A stretch of 64,000 bases of DNA from Cephalotrichum gorgonifer (GCA_900312665.1 ONZQ02000005.1:1839077-1903076), one strand, 5' to 3'; shown: positions 23,842 through 35,175, counted from the stretch's first letter. Notes: generated by a model from the sequence alone, not told the origin. Numbers and translations: made by a program.

Positions 23842-24538
23842 ATGAGCGCCGGCGGAGTCGAGCCGCGCGTCGTCTACGTGCGAGTGGTCGCTGAAGAACC
23901 CGATACTCTCGGCCGGCTGCTGGACAACGTGAGTAGTCCCCCTCGCCCCCATCGGACTCTCCGGACGCTAACTACCGCCCTAGTGGGGCGACGAGGGACC
24001 TCACGGCGAGCTCGCCACCAGCCACAAGACGTTCACCATCGGGCAGACGCCCGTCCTCGTGCGCCTGCTGGTCTCGTTCCAGTGGGGCCCGCCCTCCTAC
24101 TCGAAGTCGGGGCGCTGGGACCCTTCGCCGTTCCTGTCCGGCGCCGACGTGGTCCTGCTCGTCCACCGCGAGGACACACCCAAGAGCTTCAAGTTCCTGA
24201 CGGCGTTCTGCAAGGCCGTGGCGCGTCATAGGTCCAGTGTCGTGTTCCGCGTCGTCCCGGTCGCCGTGCTCGGCCTGCACGACGTCGATCCCGACACAGA
24301 GGGACCCACGAAAATGCTACGGCTCGCCAAGGCGATCGGCGCGGTGGGCTTTTTTAGGCAGTCGAAGATGGGCTCGCCGCTGGGGCTCGACGCGGTACTG
24401 GAGGATCTACTGGGGTATGTCCTGGAGCCGCAGCACATGCCGCTGCCGAAGATGGAGGCTGCGATCCCGGATGCTAGGTTCGCCGGCTGGCGTCCGAGGC
24501 TCCTTTGGAGGTTGTTCTGGCGGTGGATGGACTTTTAG
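23842..24538 (+). CDS. Ras/Rho-like domain protein without GTP-binding motifs (pseudo-GTPase)
   Basis: Exons 23842-23928 and 23984-24538; 213 aa. The 55-nt intron is textbook (GTGAGT, branch GCTAAC, CCCTAG). The order of elements resembles a small GTPase: a first strand RVVYVRVVAEE, then ADVVLLVHREDTPKSFKFL, which resembles the Ras ADGVLLVYDVTDRESF unit, then VVPVAVLGLHDVD where VPVVLVGNKxDL would be, then LRLAKAIGAVGFFRQSKMGS where the SAK box would be, then a closing LEDLLGYVLE helix. The P-loop GxxxxGK is absent (EEPDTLGRL), and NKxD reads LHDVD. If the relationship is right, the protein cannot bind GTP in the standard way. The C-terminus is basic and aromatic (LLWRLFWRWMDF) with no CAAX box. 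It could also be an unrelated orphan. Confidence 0.55.
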
Positions 24539-25832
24539 GGTCAATCTTCGAGCTTTGGTGTGAGGAGGTCGGCGCGCCTCCGGGATCTAAGAGCTGTGCA
24601 TACGGTCATGTATCAGGGTAGAGCTTGGAGCCGTACTTTGTGGGCATAGCGTGGCTAGTAATGAAGTTGGGCGCTATTCTCACTCACTCACACGCATCCA
24701 TCTCTCAGGGGTCTTTATCCTCCTGCTACCTTGTAGCTCGACACGTGCTCAGGGATGTCATTTAACCTGACTTATCCTAAGCCCAGGCGGATATCGACAA
24801 AAACCTCCTGGACGTGTCTGTTTCCCGAGGGGACCCTCGGTCGAAATACGTCCGTCTCGACCAAGTAGCGTCCCAGCCCTCGCGTCGTCGGGTATCGTCT
24901 CAGTATTCGTCCAGATGTTCTCGCTCGGCCGTGGGGGGCTGGCGGTCGAGATGTTGACCAAGGTGTTGATCGGGACATGTCACTCCGGCCGATACGATGC
25001 TATGTTTACCTCACGGTACCATTCTCTGGGCGACTATCAGTCCCACATCCTCCCATGCACAATCTCGTTCTCGAAGGTGTCGTGAACTTTGATAACTATC
25101 ACCATGGACACAACCTGTGAGCCTCCCTCCCCACCTTGGATCTACGAGTGCTTCTCTAGAAGTGACAAATACTAGATCAAGATTACGATGAGCAGCCTTC
25201 GCGCATAGCCACAACTCGTACTCAGTGGCGCCTTCAGAGTATGTACCATTATCCTTCCTCATCCCGGGGATGGAGGGACACCTTCGGGATGATGTCAAAA
25301 CCTACGATACGTGACATGCAGACGTAGTGCCAGAATAGCCCGGGCATGACAGGCCACAACATATGTGGTCCTGATTATCGCATAAGTCAGGTCAATAGTG
25401 TTGAATAGGAGGGAGAACTCTGAATTTTTTTTGGCATGGTGTGACAATGCACACAAGATATATTGAAGACGCTATAGGACCTATTTTATCACGTCATACG
25501 CGTTGACCCCATAACGGCCAACTGAACCATCCGAAGACGCCCAATCTCCATCCCGAGATGACCACGGCTACGGAGCGGATGGTGCAGGTCGCTGTATCGC
25601 GGCTCGATAAGGGTGCAGCCTGCTATACCGATTGGGGATTCTCCCTCTCGGGTCCTCGGTGATTTCCGCACACTAGGACGAACCAGACCCGGCGCAAGTC
25701 CGGTCGCAGTAAAATAGCTTCATCAGCAACCAGCTCTTATCCAGCTGTGCGGGGAACGCGAGGTGACGAAGGCATGTGTGCCAATCTGGCACTGTTGGAG
25801 ACCAACGGGCCATGTCTCATATCAGTCCCACA
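24539..25832. other. Intergenic region
   Basis: About 1.3 kb with only short frames. No gene, repeat or RNA recognised. Confidence 0.45.
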
Positions 25833-26966
25833 CTACGAAAGCAGTGGTGGTTCCACAACCCCTGTCTGGCTTGTTATCCGGCCGTACTGGTGTATCATGC
25901 GATGCCTGGCGAAGTTGAACATCTGGAAGGAGTTAGATCCGGAACGTCTTGACAGGGAAGGAGGAAGAAAAGTACAGGAAAATCTTACCATCTCCTTCCC
26001 CGGAAGGCAGTCGTCGAGGTCGATCTCTGCAAAGACGATCTCGTCACCCTTGGTTTTGGCCTCCGCTAGAACGTAGCCGTCGGGAGAGGTGATCATGCTC
26101 CCGGCGATGAGGGAGAACTTCTCATCCTCGACTCCGGCCTTCCCCGCGCTGACGGAGAAGCAACTGTTCATGTACGAGTTGCCAGTCATGACCAGCCGGT
26201 GCTGGAACAGAGACTCGATCTCCGACTCTTCGTACGTCTGGGGCTTCCGGATCCCGCACAGATCTGGAGCCCACGCCGTCGTGTTGTACCCGCACAGCAC
26301 GACCTCCACCCCCTGAAGACCGTAGCACCTCCAGCTCTCCGCCCACCGCCTGTCGTTGCAGATCATCATACCCATGATGGGGTCGCCCCTTGCGTCTAAA
26401 GGGTCCTCCCCAGCCTCGGTCTTCCCATTTTCCTTCTTCGCGCTCGACACAAGGCCCGGCACCCTGAACGCCTCGAACCCAAGGTCCCCTGGCTTGAACC
26501 AGAGCTTCTCGAGCTGGTTGATTGCGTCCGGGTCCTCGAACGGCTGCAGCGTGCCGGGGAGGTGGATCTTGCGGAACTTGGCGATAATCTCCCCGCGGCT
26601 TGCGGAGTAGTACACGCAGGTGTTGTAGTCGCCACTGCTGCTACCTCCGGCTCCGGTAGACCTCTCTGCGAAACCGAGATACACATCTAGGCCCAGGGTC
26701 TTGGCCTCGTCGAAGAGAGGCCGCGTGTTGGGGGAGGTGAGCAGGGTGTCGCCGTCGTCGAAGTAGGCATCCGAGCCTGGGACGGCGTCTAGCCTGTAGC
26801 GGGGGAAGAAGGTAGTGAAGGCCGTCTCGGGGAAGACTACCAGCTGGGCGCCTAGCTCGGCTGCTGACCGGAGCAGGGCAGTCATACGAGCAAGCACGTC
26901 TGCCCGCTTCGTGTTGAGGTGGTTCGCGCCGAGCTGAGCGGCCGCTACCTTCAAAGTCCTAGGCAT
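25833..26966 (-). CDS. Nitrilase-superfamily N-carbamoyl-D-amino-acid hydrolase-like amidase
   Basis: Exon 1 26966-25989 and exon 2 25922-25833; 355 aa. The 66-nt intron (GTAAGA, branch CTAAC, CTTCCAG) joins GKEM to MFNFARHRMIHQYGRI. The unspliced reading would insert a nonsense loop there. The catalytic triad is visible: Glu47 (VVFPETAF), Lys133 (KFRKIHLPG) and Cys203 (MMICNDRRW). QPFEDPDAINQLEKLWFKPG and the C-terminal F-N-F-A-R-x-R segment are typical of the N-carbamoyl-D-amino-acid amidohydrolase branch, which releases the amino acid, CO2 and ammonia from N-carbamoyl compounds. No signal peptide: cytosolic. It precedes, divergently, the Dal5-type permease gene at 28.3 kb, which fits a shared substrate class. 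Confidence 0.9.
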   Translation of the reverse strand: MPRTLKVAAAQLGANHLNTKRADVLARMTALLRSAAELGAQLVVFPETAFTTFFPRYRLDAVPGSDAYFDDGDTLLTSPNTRPLFDEAKTLGLDVYLGFAERSTGAGGSSSGDYNTCVYYSASRGEIIAKFRKIHLPGTLQPFEDPDAINQLEKLWFKPGDLGFEAFRVPGLVSSAKKENGKTEAGEDPLDARGDPIMGMMICNDRRWAESWRCYGLQGVEVVLCGYNTTAWAPDLCGIRKPQTYEESEIESLFQHRLVMTGNSYMNSCFSVSAGKAGVEDEKFSLIAGSMITSPDGYVLAEAKTKGDEIVFAEIDLDDCLPGKEMVRFSCTFLPPSLSRRSGSNSFQMFNFARHRMIHQYGRITSQTGVVEPPLLS

Positions 26967-28254
26967 TTTGTAATGTAGTGATGAGGAAAGACGTCAAAGT
27001 TGTCAGGTGGAAAAAGGGTGGGTAGGTAAAAAATGTGAGTCTATGTACTGACTAGATGAATAGGCTTGGTGCGCTGTACGCTTTGGGGTGGTGTGTAACT
27101 CGTGATATGAGATGCTTCAAGTATACAAGTCTTGAGGTTCTATACGTTTTTGGCTCTTATATGATGAGATACTTATCTAGTAGTTGAAGGTAGCTGTAGA
27201 CATGGTCGTCCCATACTCGTCTTCATGTTCGGCTTCTTCCGGCTCCGTTGTCTGGGGCGGGACAATTGGGCTGACGATGTTGGAGAAACCGATAAACAGT
27301 CGACCCGCAGCGAGCCAGACTAGTTACTGTTAAATTGCCAGCCTAATAGCCAAGTTCTAGCCTGATAGCTAATTTCTGGGGTCGCGAACCATCATAGTCG
27401 TTCCATAGAAGTTAGTCATCTTCTCCATTGGTTATGGTATCAGCCGAAATTTAAACCGACGAGCGAGTTACTGTGGAATTCTCGCGATAGAGCATTCTAT
27501 CGCGCCCCCCTGCCATCGCATATGTCCGAAAGATGCACTGCACATCTTCAGTGTTCCAAGTTCTCGGGTTCCCGGGCCCTACAGGGCACCCGAGTGGATC
27601 CTCAGCTATACTTTGGGTTACATAGAAACTTAAATGAAAAGAGGGGTATCCCCTTGCAGCCTTCATGTAGTTACCCCATCAATCCTTATCAATCACAATA
27701 GTAGGTAGATAAGGAATCCTTCTCGGCTTTCTCCGTTGCAGACAAAAATGTATTAGGGCTTGACTGCCGAGAACCGCTCATGTGCTGCTTAGTACCCAGT
27801 GAGATAACAGATAACAGCTTGGGCAGGGATTATGCAAAGGGGATAGGATCAATCTGCTAGTAAGGTCTCGCTGGTTTCGGCGACTGAACGCACGTCAATG
27901 CACAAAATAGTACCGGAAAGTAGGTGAGGGCAGGGTACGTACCGCTTATCATCAGATCACTTAGACTTGATAGCATCCAAAGCTAACTCAAGTGCGGAAG
28001 CAGTGCCTAACGCGCGGGCGGGGGGGGGGGGGGCACAGAGAAGGAATGGGTAGTGAGTGGTAAGGAGGCAGGCGAGATAATGGTGTTAGTCGATACCGAG
28101 CACTGAGTAAATCGAAATATAAGAAAGCATCGTGCCTGACACTGGGTCTTTGTTTGTTTCTTGCTCCTCTGCAACGGTGAAAACCACAAGGCCAGCTTAC
28201 CCTTCGTCTGATATTCACATCGCATCAACTGCCAGTCTCCGAAGTACAGTCACC
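26967..28254. other. Divergent promoter region between amidase and permease genes
   Basis: About 1.3 kb shared upstream region. It contains a run of 14 G at 28020-28033 and a duplicated phrase (gccta/gcctgatagcta) near 27340-27370. No coding content. Confidence 0.5.
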
Positions 28255-30001
28255 ATGGTATCCGCCAAATCCGCTTCCGTGGACTCTGCTCCGAGCAAAG
28301 GCAAAGATGCGAAGAGCCTCGGTGATAAGTCCAACCAAGACGTGGAGGAGGCCGGGAGCAGCTCGAATGAGCACACTACAGGCACCGCTCCGGCTACGGG
28401 TTTTGTTCTCGATCGTAAGACGGAGCGCGCCCTGTGCCGCAAGATGGACTTTCGCCTGCTGCCCGTGTTGGCCTGCATGCATCTCCTCAACGGCCTGGAC
28501 AAGGGCAACCTCGGGAACGCCAAGACGGCCGGCATGGACGTTGACCTCAATTTCAAGTCGAACCAGTACAACCTCGCCCTCTCCATATTCTACATCCCGT
28601 TCTGCTTAACGGCCCCATTTCTGGTACGTCCATCCCTCCGCATCTCTCCTCTTTATAACAACGAGCTGCTCACGGGTAGTCAATCAGGGTATCGTCGGAA
28701 AGAAATATGGTCCCTCCAGGGTGTTGCCGATGATGATGCTAGTTTTCGGCTCTATGACACTCCTCGTTGGTAAGCTTATCCTTGAGCGTGAGTCCTCGTT
28801 CTATGTCGGTTTATTTGGCTAACCAGCGCCCCCATCTTGATAGTTGCCGCTCAGAATTGGGGTGGTATCATGGCACTCCGGTGGTTCCTAGGTAAATACG
28901 CGATGGGCTGTGTTATACATTTGAGCGAGCTTGGACTAACATGCAAATCCGACAGGGATGGCCGAGTCTGCCTTCTTTCCGCTGCTTATTTACTATCTAA
29001 CGACATTCTACCGGAGAGGAGAGCTGGCCCGCCGCATGTCCGCCTTCTACGCTGCCAGTAACATTGCCAATGCCTTCTCTGGCCTCCTGTCATACGGCGT
29101 TTTCCAAATCACCGACACCCCGCTTTATCCGTGGCGATACCTGTTTATGATCGAGGGGATTCTGACAATCCTCTTCGCCGTCTTTGTATGGTTCTATCTT
29201 CCACTGAACCCGGAAACCGCTTGGTTCCTGAACCAGGCCGAAAGGGACCTCGCCCGATACCGGATCCAGGTTGACTCCTCCGCGGTTGTCAACGAGAAGT
29301 TCGACCTGCGCGACTCTCTCAAGGTCTTCCGCCATCCTTCCAGCTTTGCCTTCCTCGCCATCGAGGTCTGCCTCGGCGTGCCGCTCCAGTCCGTAGCGCT
29401 CTTCCTGCCTCAGATCGTTGGCCGCCTGGGCTACTCGACCATCAAGACGAACCTCTACACTGTGGCCCCCAACATAACTGGCGCTGTCATGCTCATCATT
29501 TTGGCGTTTTCTTCGGATTACACCCGCCGGCGCGGACCTTTTATTACCCTGGCCTTCCTGTTCACCCTTACTGGCTTCATCATCTACGCAACTATCGACG
29601 TCCTCCACAACCTCCGGGTCGCGTACTTTGCCACCTTCCTCATGTGCTGGGGAGGCGGCGCCACCTCCGTGCTTCTCTGCGCTTGGTACAATAACAACAC
29701 GCCGCACGAAGGTCGCCGCATGGCACTTACCTCCGTTGGTGTGCCGATCTCCAACCTCATGGGCATCGTTTCGAGCAACATCTTCACCCCGCAGTCCGCG
29801 CCCAAGTACATCCCTGCCCTGGCCACGACAGCTGCCTTCGGCGCTACCGGTGTTGTCTTGACTACCCTGCTGAGTGTGTACATGGTCCTGGATAACAAGA
29901 GGAGGGACCGGAAGCTTGGGAGGAAGCTGGATCCCCAGGAGACGCCGACGGAGCTGCTGAGGGATGGGCCCAGTGTCCCCGAGTTCCGCTGGTTCTTGTA
30001 A
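28255..30001 (+). CDS. MFS anion:cation symporter (Dal5/allantoate permease-type transporter)
   Basis: Four exons: 28255-28623, 28688-28769, 28844-28891 and 28956-30001; 514 aa. All three introns are GT-AG of 64-74 nt and frame-consistent. After a hydrophilic Ser/Lys-rich N-terminus of about 65 residues, KMDFRLLPVLACMHLLNGLD-KGNLGNAKTAGM is the hallmark of the ACS family (positions of R and the L-D-x-x-N-x-G-N-A motif). Repeated hydrophobic segments, the loop GIVGKKYGPSRV between helices 2 and 3, and FLMCWGGGATSVLLCAW complete a 12-helix layout. Yeast Dal5p, of this family, imports allantoate, ureidosuccinate and some dipeptides. It should sit in the plasma membrane and import an organic anion. 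Its neighbours suggest a carbamoyl or amide nitrogen source. Confidence 0.9.
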
Positions 30002-31115
30002 TCGGGCTGCAGATTCACCGTATGTGCCTGTGATTCAAAATAGCGTCAGCCTTTCGCATGTTCTGGAAGTTGCCAAGTCTTTCTCAAGCTAGTTAGATTA
30101 TGTTAGTAACTCCCCAGATATTAACACACTTAGAGCTCGTGTTACTCACGTTCACACGGCTGTTTAAGACAGGCCACCACCCCTATGAGCTACGTGATCG
30201 CCATGCCATGATTTAAGCTAATTTTCTTTCTGTAACAATTCCCTTGTTACTATCAAGAATTTCGCCTCCCAGGATCTCATAAATGGTAGAACAGGGACCA
30301 TCATCTCCTCGATTCTAGTGAAAGTCTTCACGGATGCAAGGTGACGTCCAAAGATGACTCAATGACACCTGGTTCTGTCAGCATTGCCCAGAGTAGTACT
30401 CTCGCGGAAATAATGAGCCGAATACAGAGCGCGCATCTTGGATCACCCGTCAGCTGTGATGCATAACTGATGAGTCAGTCATTGGCGCAGAGTACCCGGG
30501 TAATAATAATAAAGTCTCCGAGTCGGAGACTTTTATGCTTGCCATGCGAATTATGGGATTCGGATCTGGCTGGCGGGATTCCGCCTGCATACCGCCGATT
30601 TATTACTCTAGCATTATAATTTGTGCCGCCAAGGATAGTTCTTCATTCACACTTGGTATGTACCTCCTATTTGGGGCTTTCATTCACTAGTGAGGGTCTG
30701 GCTGGGACGCCTGTCAGCTGCCGTAGAGAGTGATTCCAACTTTCTAGTGGTCCAGCATATCCTCCCCTCAAATGCACATTCTAAGTCATCTCCCGCTCTC
30801 ATCATGTGTCCCGTTGTGGCGTCTGCTCGGACTGCTCGGACTCAGATACACGCAAGACCAATCACGTCTTCATCACAGGAAGAAGCGTTTCAAGTTGAAG
30901 GCAACTGGCACTAGTCAGGCCACGGACCGCCGTAAAGGGAGAAAAGGAACGTCAACAGAGTAAAAAAAACAGCTTCCCGCCTTGACCAACGCAGTGAGAG
31001 TCTTATGCCACGTCCTCCCCGCCTATAAAAAGAACTTTCCCCCCTCCCCAACTCCTACTTCTCCATCATATCATCTCCGAAACAAGACAATAGCCAAGCA
31101 AGAACGGTCACCGAC
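30002..31115. other. Intergenic region upstream of the GST gene
   Basis: No gene found. A TATA-like element (cctataaaaag) at 31021-31031 lies about 85 bp before the GST ATG. A GATA-free palindrome-like word, gtctccgagtcggagac, sits near 30510-30530. Confidence 0.5.
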
Positions 31116-31784
31116 ATGTCTTCCGAAATAAAGCCCATCAAGTTGTGGGACTTGGCCAACCCGAGCCCCAACCCTCCCCGTGTCAAAGCCATCCTCGAAG
31201 AGCTCAGCCTTCCATACGAGACTGTCAGCATACCAGGTGACAAGATCAAGGAGCCTGAGTACACCAAGATCAACCCCAACGGCCGCGTCCCGGCCATCTA
31301 CGACCCTAACACCGATCTGACTATCTGGGAGTCTGGTGCTATCACCCTATACCTTATCGATCGCTACGATACTGATTGCAAACTGAGCTTCCCTGCTGGC
31401 TCAAATGATGCTTACCTTGCTCAACAGTGGCTGTTCTTCCAGGCCTCTGGGCAGGGGCCGTACTATGGACAGGCGTTCTGGTTCAAGGTGGCCCACCATG
31501 AGCAGCTTTCAAGCGCCAAGGAACGTTACGTCAAGGAGATTAACCGCGTGACGGGCGTGCTGGAGGGGTGGTTGGCAAGGCAGGAGGTGGGGAGTGACGG
31601 CCCGTGGCTTGTTGGGGGGAAGTTGTCGTACGCGGACTTGGCGTTTGTCAACTGGCAGCTGGGTGCCTACGTCGTGTTCAAGGGCGAGGGTTATGAGGTG
31701 GATGATTACCCACATGTCAAGGCTTGGCTGGGTCGCATGACAGCTAGGGAGGCTGTGAAGAAGACCCTACCGCAAAGTGAGTAG
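31116..31784 (+). CDS. Glutathione S-transferase, Ure2p-like class
   Basis: Single exon, 222 aa, starting at the ATG at 31116. The N-terminal thioredoxin-like domain (about residues 8-90) has NPSPNPPRVKAILEELSLPY, then INPNGRVPAIYDPN with the cis-Pro, and WESGAITLYLIDRYD with the E-S pair that binds the glutathione gamma-glutamyl group. The C-terminal helical domain follows, with WLFFQASGQGPYYGQAFWF, typical of fungal Ure2-like GSTs, and KLSYADLAFVNW with the conserved Asp cap. These enzymes conjugate or reduce small electrophiles using glutathione in the cytosol. It lies between the permease and the amidohydrolase genes and may belong to the same response. Confidence 0.92.
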   Translation: MSSEIKPIKLWDLANPSPNPPRVKAILEELSLPYETVSIPGDKIKEPEYTKINPNGRVPAIYDPNTDLTIWESGAITLYLIDRYDTDCKLSFPAGSNDAYLAQQWLFFQASGQGPYYGQAFWFKVAHHEQLSSAKERYVKEINRVTGVLEGWLARQEVGSDGPWLVGGKLSYADLAFVNWQLGAYVVFKGEGYEVDDYPHVKAWLGRMTAREAVKKTLPQSE

Positions 31785-32115
31785 GGAGGGTCGCGTGACA
31801 TGGCTATGCTGCGGCAGGGCATTCTAGATTTGACTACATGCGACCCATGTGCTTGGCTTAAGTTATTTCCAACGAGTTCATGCCAATTTAAATTTGAACC
31901 ACCATCAGGGCTTACAATGTCTCTGCTCGTCTATGCCTAAGAATGTGACAGAACGTTAATCTACACGACAGAGCCAAGAGCTGGGAGAACAACTTAATGT
32001 TGAAGCACTAGATAGGGTCCCGGACAATAAAAGCCCTACGGCTTAAGACAGTCGCTCAGAGTGGAATAGTGTAGTATTGATTAGTCTATAATATACAGAG
32101 AAGCATTCCCGGCTA
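31785..32115. other. Short convergent gap
   Basis: About 330 bp of AT-rich 3' flanks between two convergent genes. Nothing else seen. Confidence 0.5.
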
Positions 32116-33699
32116 CTAGTCAATGAGGGCCACCTTATTCATGTGGATTTGAGCCATGACGGCGTCCTCAGCAGCCACCATGTCGATCCCCTCCAATTTC
32201 TTCTTCAGGGATTCCCGGCTCCTCAGGATCTCCCTCCCGATATCCCCCCAGGACAACTTTGTCCCAGCCGCCACCACACTCTCCGCTTCCCCACTCCCGA
32301 CAGCAGGCGCAACCTCCACGTCCACCAGCTTCCCGCCCTCCTTCCTCACCACCCCATCCGCGATGACGAAAGAAATATCCCGCGGGCTGGAATGCAGGAC
32401 CACAGCTGCAACAGGATCCTCCACGGCCGCGGCAAGCATCGTCGGCGTATCTGTGTCGAACACCACCAAGTCGGCCTTCAGCCCAACCTTGATCTGCCCA
32501 ACTTCTCCCTCCAACCCAATAGCCCTCGCACCGTCGATCGTCCCGAGGTTAAACACGTCCTCCACGTCGTATCCGACATTCCGGCTCCACTTGTCCTCCC
32601 GTGCCAAGCCCACCGCCCTCTCGTTCCGGGCGTGCTGCAGCAGCAGATTCATCTGCAGGGGCATGTACCCGCTGCCCCAGCTATGACAATCCACCCCAAG
32701 ACTCGACACCGCCCTATACTCTGGCATCAGCGCCACAGGCGGCCAGCCCATCTGTAACTCCGTATTCGGCGTCGACGAGATCTTGGGCGCAACCTCATGT
32801 GGCCTCCCAAACAGTTTGGCGTCCGCCTCCATCCCGGGCACCGCCCCCTCGGCGCGGGGGTAGTTGGCATGCGAGACGAGAATATCCGGGCCCAGCAAGC
32901 CATGCAGCTCAAGCATCTGCGCAATCGACGGGGCGGGTTTACCTGGCCCCATGCTATGCGCCGGGCCTGCCGCTCCGTGCAAAGTGATCAACCGGGCGGG
33001 TGCAGCACGGATCCGCGCGAACATGGGCTTCATTACCTCCGCGGGCAGGAAGACGTTGTCTGTGCCGAACCCGAGATGCACGCGTCCGTCAAACGGCGCG
33101 GACTCAGCCAGTGAGGCGAAGGTGTCCAGGACCCACGGGGAGGACATGTCGTCCGCCGCGGCGAAGGGTGCCCAGGAAGAGACTCTGCGCGGGAAGGTGT
33201 AGCAGTACACGGTGCGCAGGCCGGACGTGAGGAGGGCCTGGATGGCGGTGCGGGGGTAGTCGGGGGTGTGGTTTACGTTAGAGTGGTCGACGACGGTGGT
33301 CGTGCCGGCGTCGAGGGCCTCGAGCGCGCCGCCGAGCTCGCCCCAGAATAAGTCGGAGAGGGTGAACAGAGAGGAAGCATAGTGTCCCCCAGGGAAGTAT
33401 TTCAGTAGAGTGTGGTTGGCGTGCTTTCCCTTGAACTGGGTCTGGTATAGGTGATGATGGGTGCTGATGAAGCCAGGGCTGATGATCTTGCCCGTGCAGT
33501 CGATGGTTCGGGTGGTGGGTTCTGTGGAGTTGAGCTCGATTTGCGGGGAGATCTGAGTTATGATGGAGTCTTCGATCAGGAGATCGGATACAACGGGATG
33601 GACATGGTTGTCCTCGCCATGGGTGAGGAGAAGTCCACCCTTCAGGAGGGTCCTGGAGATCGGGTTTCCAGCCATTACTTTGGAAGGTGTATTCAACAC
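32116..33699 (-). CDS. Amidohydrolase (cytosine/guanine deaminase-TRZ/ATZ type)
   Basis: Single exon, 527 aa; start at 33699 (a second in-frame ATG at 33675 is possible). It belongs to the metal-dependent TIM-barrel amidohydrolases. The N-terminal beta-sandwich ends with TGKIISPGFISTHHHLYQ, providing the H-x-H metal pair (H81/H83). Then come LEALDAGTTTVVDHSNVNHT, RLITLHGAAGP, DILVSHANYPR and SLGVDCHSWGSG, the His and Asp positions expected for a mononuclear enzyme of the chlorohydrolase/deaminase branch, and NLGTIDGARAIGLEGEVGQI with KADLVVFD. Substrates of this branch are aromatic or cyclic amines and halides. It is convergent to the GST gene. The specific substrate is not deducible. Confidence 0.9.
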   Translation of the reverse strand: MLNTPSKVMAGNPISRTLLKGGLLLTHGEDNHVHPVVSDLLIEDSIITQISPQIELNSTEPTTRTIDCTGKIISPGFISTHHHLYQTQFKGKHANHTLLKYFPGGHYASSLFTLSDLFWGELGGALEALDAGTTTVVDHSNVNHTPDYPRTAIQALLTSGLRTVYCYTFPRRVSSWAPFAAADDMSSPWVLDTFASLAESAPFDGRVHLGFGTDNVFLPAEVMKPMFARIRAAPARLITLHGAAGPAHSMGPGKPAPSIAQMLELHGLLGPDILVSHANYPRAEGAVPGMEADAKLFGRPHEVAPKISSTPNTELQMGWPPVALMPEYRAVSSLGVDCHSWGSGYMPLQMNLLLQHARNERAVGLAREDKWSRNVGYDVEDVFNLGTIDGARAIGLEGEVGQIKVGLKADLVVFDTDTPTMLAAAVEDPVAAVVLHSSPRDISFVIADGVVRKEGGKLVDVEVAPAVGSGEAESVVAAGTKLSWGDIGREILRSRESLKKKLEGIDMVAAEDAVMAQIHMNKVALID

Positions 33700-34679
33700 G
33701 ACACGTTGCAGAATGAAATTTGCTCAGCGTCACAGATTATCATGAAAAGGAGATGGGGTCGAATTTGAAGAGCGATCTCCAAGGAACTGGTCGTCAATTA
33801 ATCCAGACAAGAGGGTGTAACTTAAAATCTCACGTTAGACATGCACATGATGGTCTAACCCGGTTTGCTCGATTGTCGGAGGCTCTGGCCGAAGACCGAG
33901 CTGCACGCCCGCGCTTCCCCATCTTGTTGACTACTTTATTCCAATCAACGAGTGTGAGCACGGCACGCGCATAGCCGATTACCATAGGGAAGGATCAACA
34001 GAATTGTGGCTCGCGCTGGAGATAGGAATTAACAGGTAGAATTTGAGTATACTACGAGGTTGTGCTCTCGTACAATAGTGACCTCGCTCCTCGGCCTATT
34101 CGGCACGTTGCGCAAGTAATACCGAAGAGCGACGCAGGATTCTAACTCCGAGGCGAGGCGCGGGAGGAGTGTCATTGTAAGCGGGGAACAGGGAGGGCCG
34201 ATGGATACATACTCCGCATTTCTCTTCTTCCCCCGTTGGAAATATTCGGGCCGTTACACCAAGCACCCGAGGGCGGCAGGCTAATAGCCGCTGGCTTTTT
34301 GTAATATAATCGCAAGAAACGCATACAGCACATATATAAGGGTTAGAGGCCTGACTGAGTGTTTTCGACGGGGTAGGAGAAAATCGGCCAATTATGGAAC
34401 ACTGCAAGCCACCATTACACCGATGTATGGCGTGCCATATTCTACCATTATAACATGCGAGGCTTATAGAATGGCGCAGCGTCGTGTCCGCATTCATATC
34501 GCAGCTCCGCCACGGGCGTGCATCAACCCGACAGGATCTTTACACACAAAGCCTCTCTTCACTTACGATCATCACTTTTTACCCATTTCCCCGGCACCTA
34601 CTTCGCGGTGAATTGCCCGCCAGGAGCATAAGGAAACCCCGATAGTCGCTGAGGCCGAGTTAAAGATGCTATTAAAGCC
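33700..34679. other. Intergenic region
   Basis: No gene recognised. A 133-codon minus frame at 34096-34497 has no family feature. Confidence 0.45.
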
Positions 34680-34980
34680 TTGATGTTTGCCGCAATGCAC
34701 GGACAGGAAGAGGTATTTAAACTATTGTTGGAGTGGCTCAGGACTGAAATGAGCCGTCAATCCCCGGATCATGAAGAGACATTCATCTATACCACGCGGC
34801 GCCAAAACCTGATTTACGCCGCTGGCGAGATCTTGTGGCCCGCCGTGGATAACGGGAAAGAAGAGGTAGTCAAACTACGCTTTGACGTGGAAATCGAGGA
34901 TGTGAATATACTAGACTGGCGTGGGAGTACTCCACTGAACCGCGCTGCAGTCCATTGTGATCGAAGCAGGAATGATGACT
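34680..34980 (+). pseudogene. Ankyrin-repeat gene fragment
   Basis: The frame contains two ankyrin-like units: MFAAMHGQEEVFKLLLEWL and, after a linker, DNGKEEVVKLRFDVEI with DVNILDWRGSTPLNRAA. It begins abruptly, without the F-box start of the paralogues, and after about 34980 reads into unrelated sequence. It is probably a relic of the same F-box/ankyrin family found at 12 and 36.6 kb, or an exon of a gene I could not assemble. Confidence 0.5.
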
Positions 34981-35175
34981 CACTGGTCCCACCCTGCCTC
35001 CACACCAAGTTAGGAAGGTGTCACATCCATAAAGGTGGGAGCGTTTTGTTCATTCTCCAATATATAGCCCAGCTCAGACCTAACGGCAGTACACTTCTAT
35101 TCGCTCCGTCGAAGATACACACACCTTTCCCACGACTCAATAGCTTGGGTAAATACTCTGCAAATACTCGCAATC

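Noticed and set aside
25923..25988. Extra loop in the amidase C-terminus
   Set aside because: It is an unspliced intron with GTAAGA, CTAAC and CCAG; removing it joins two conserved blocks.
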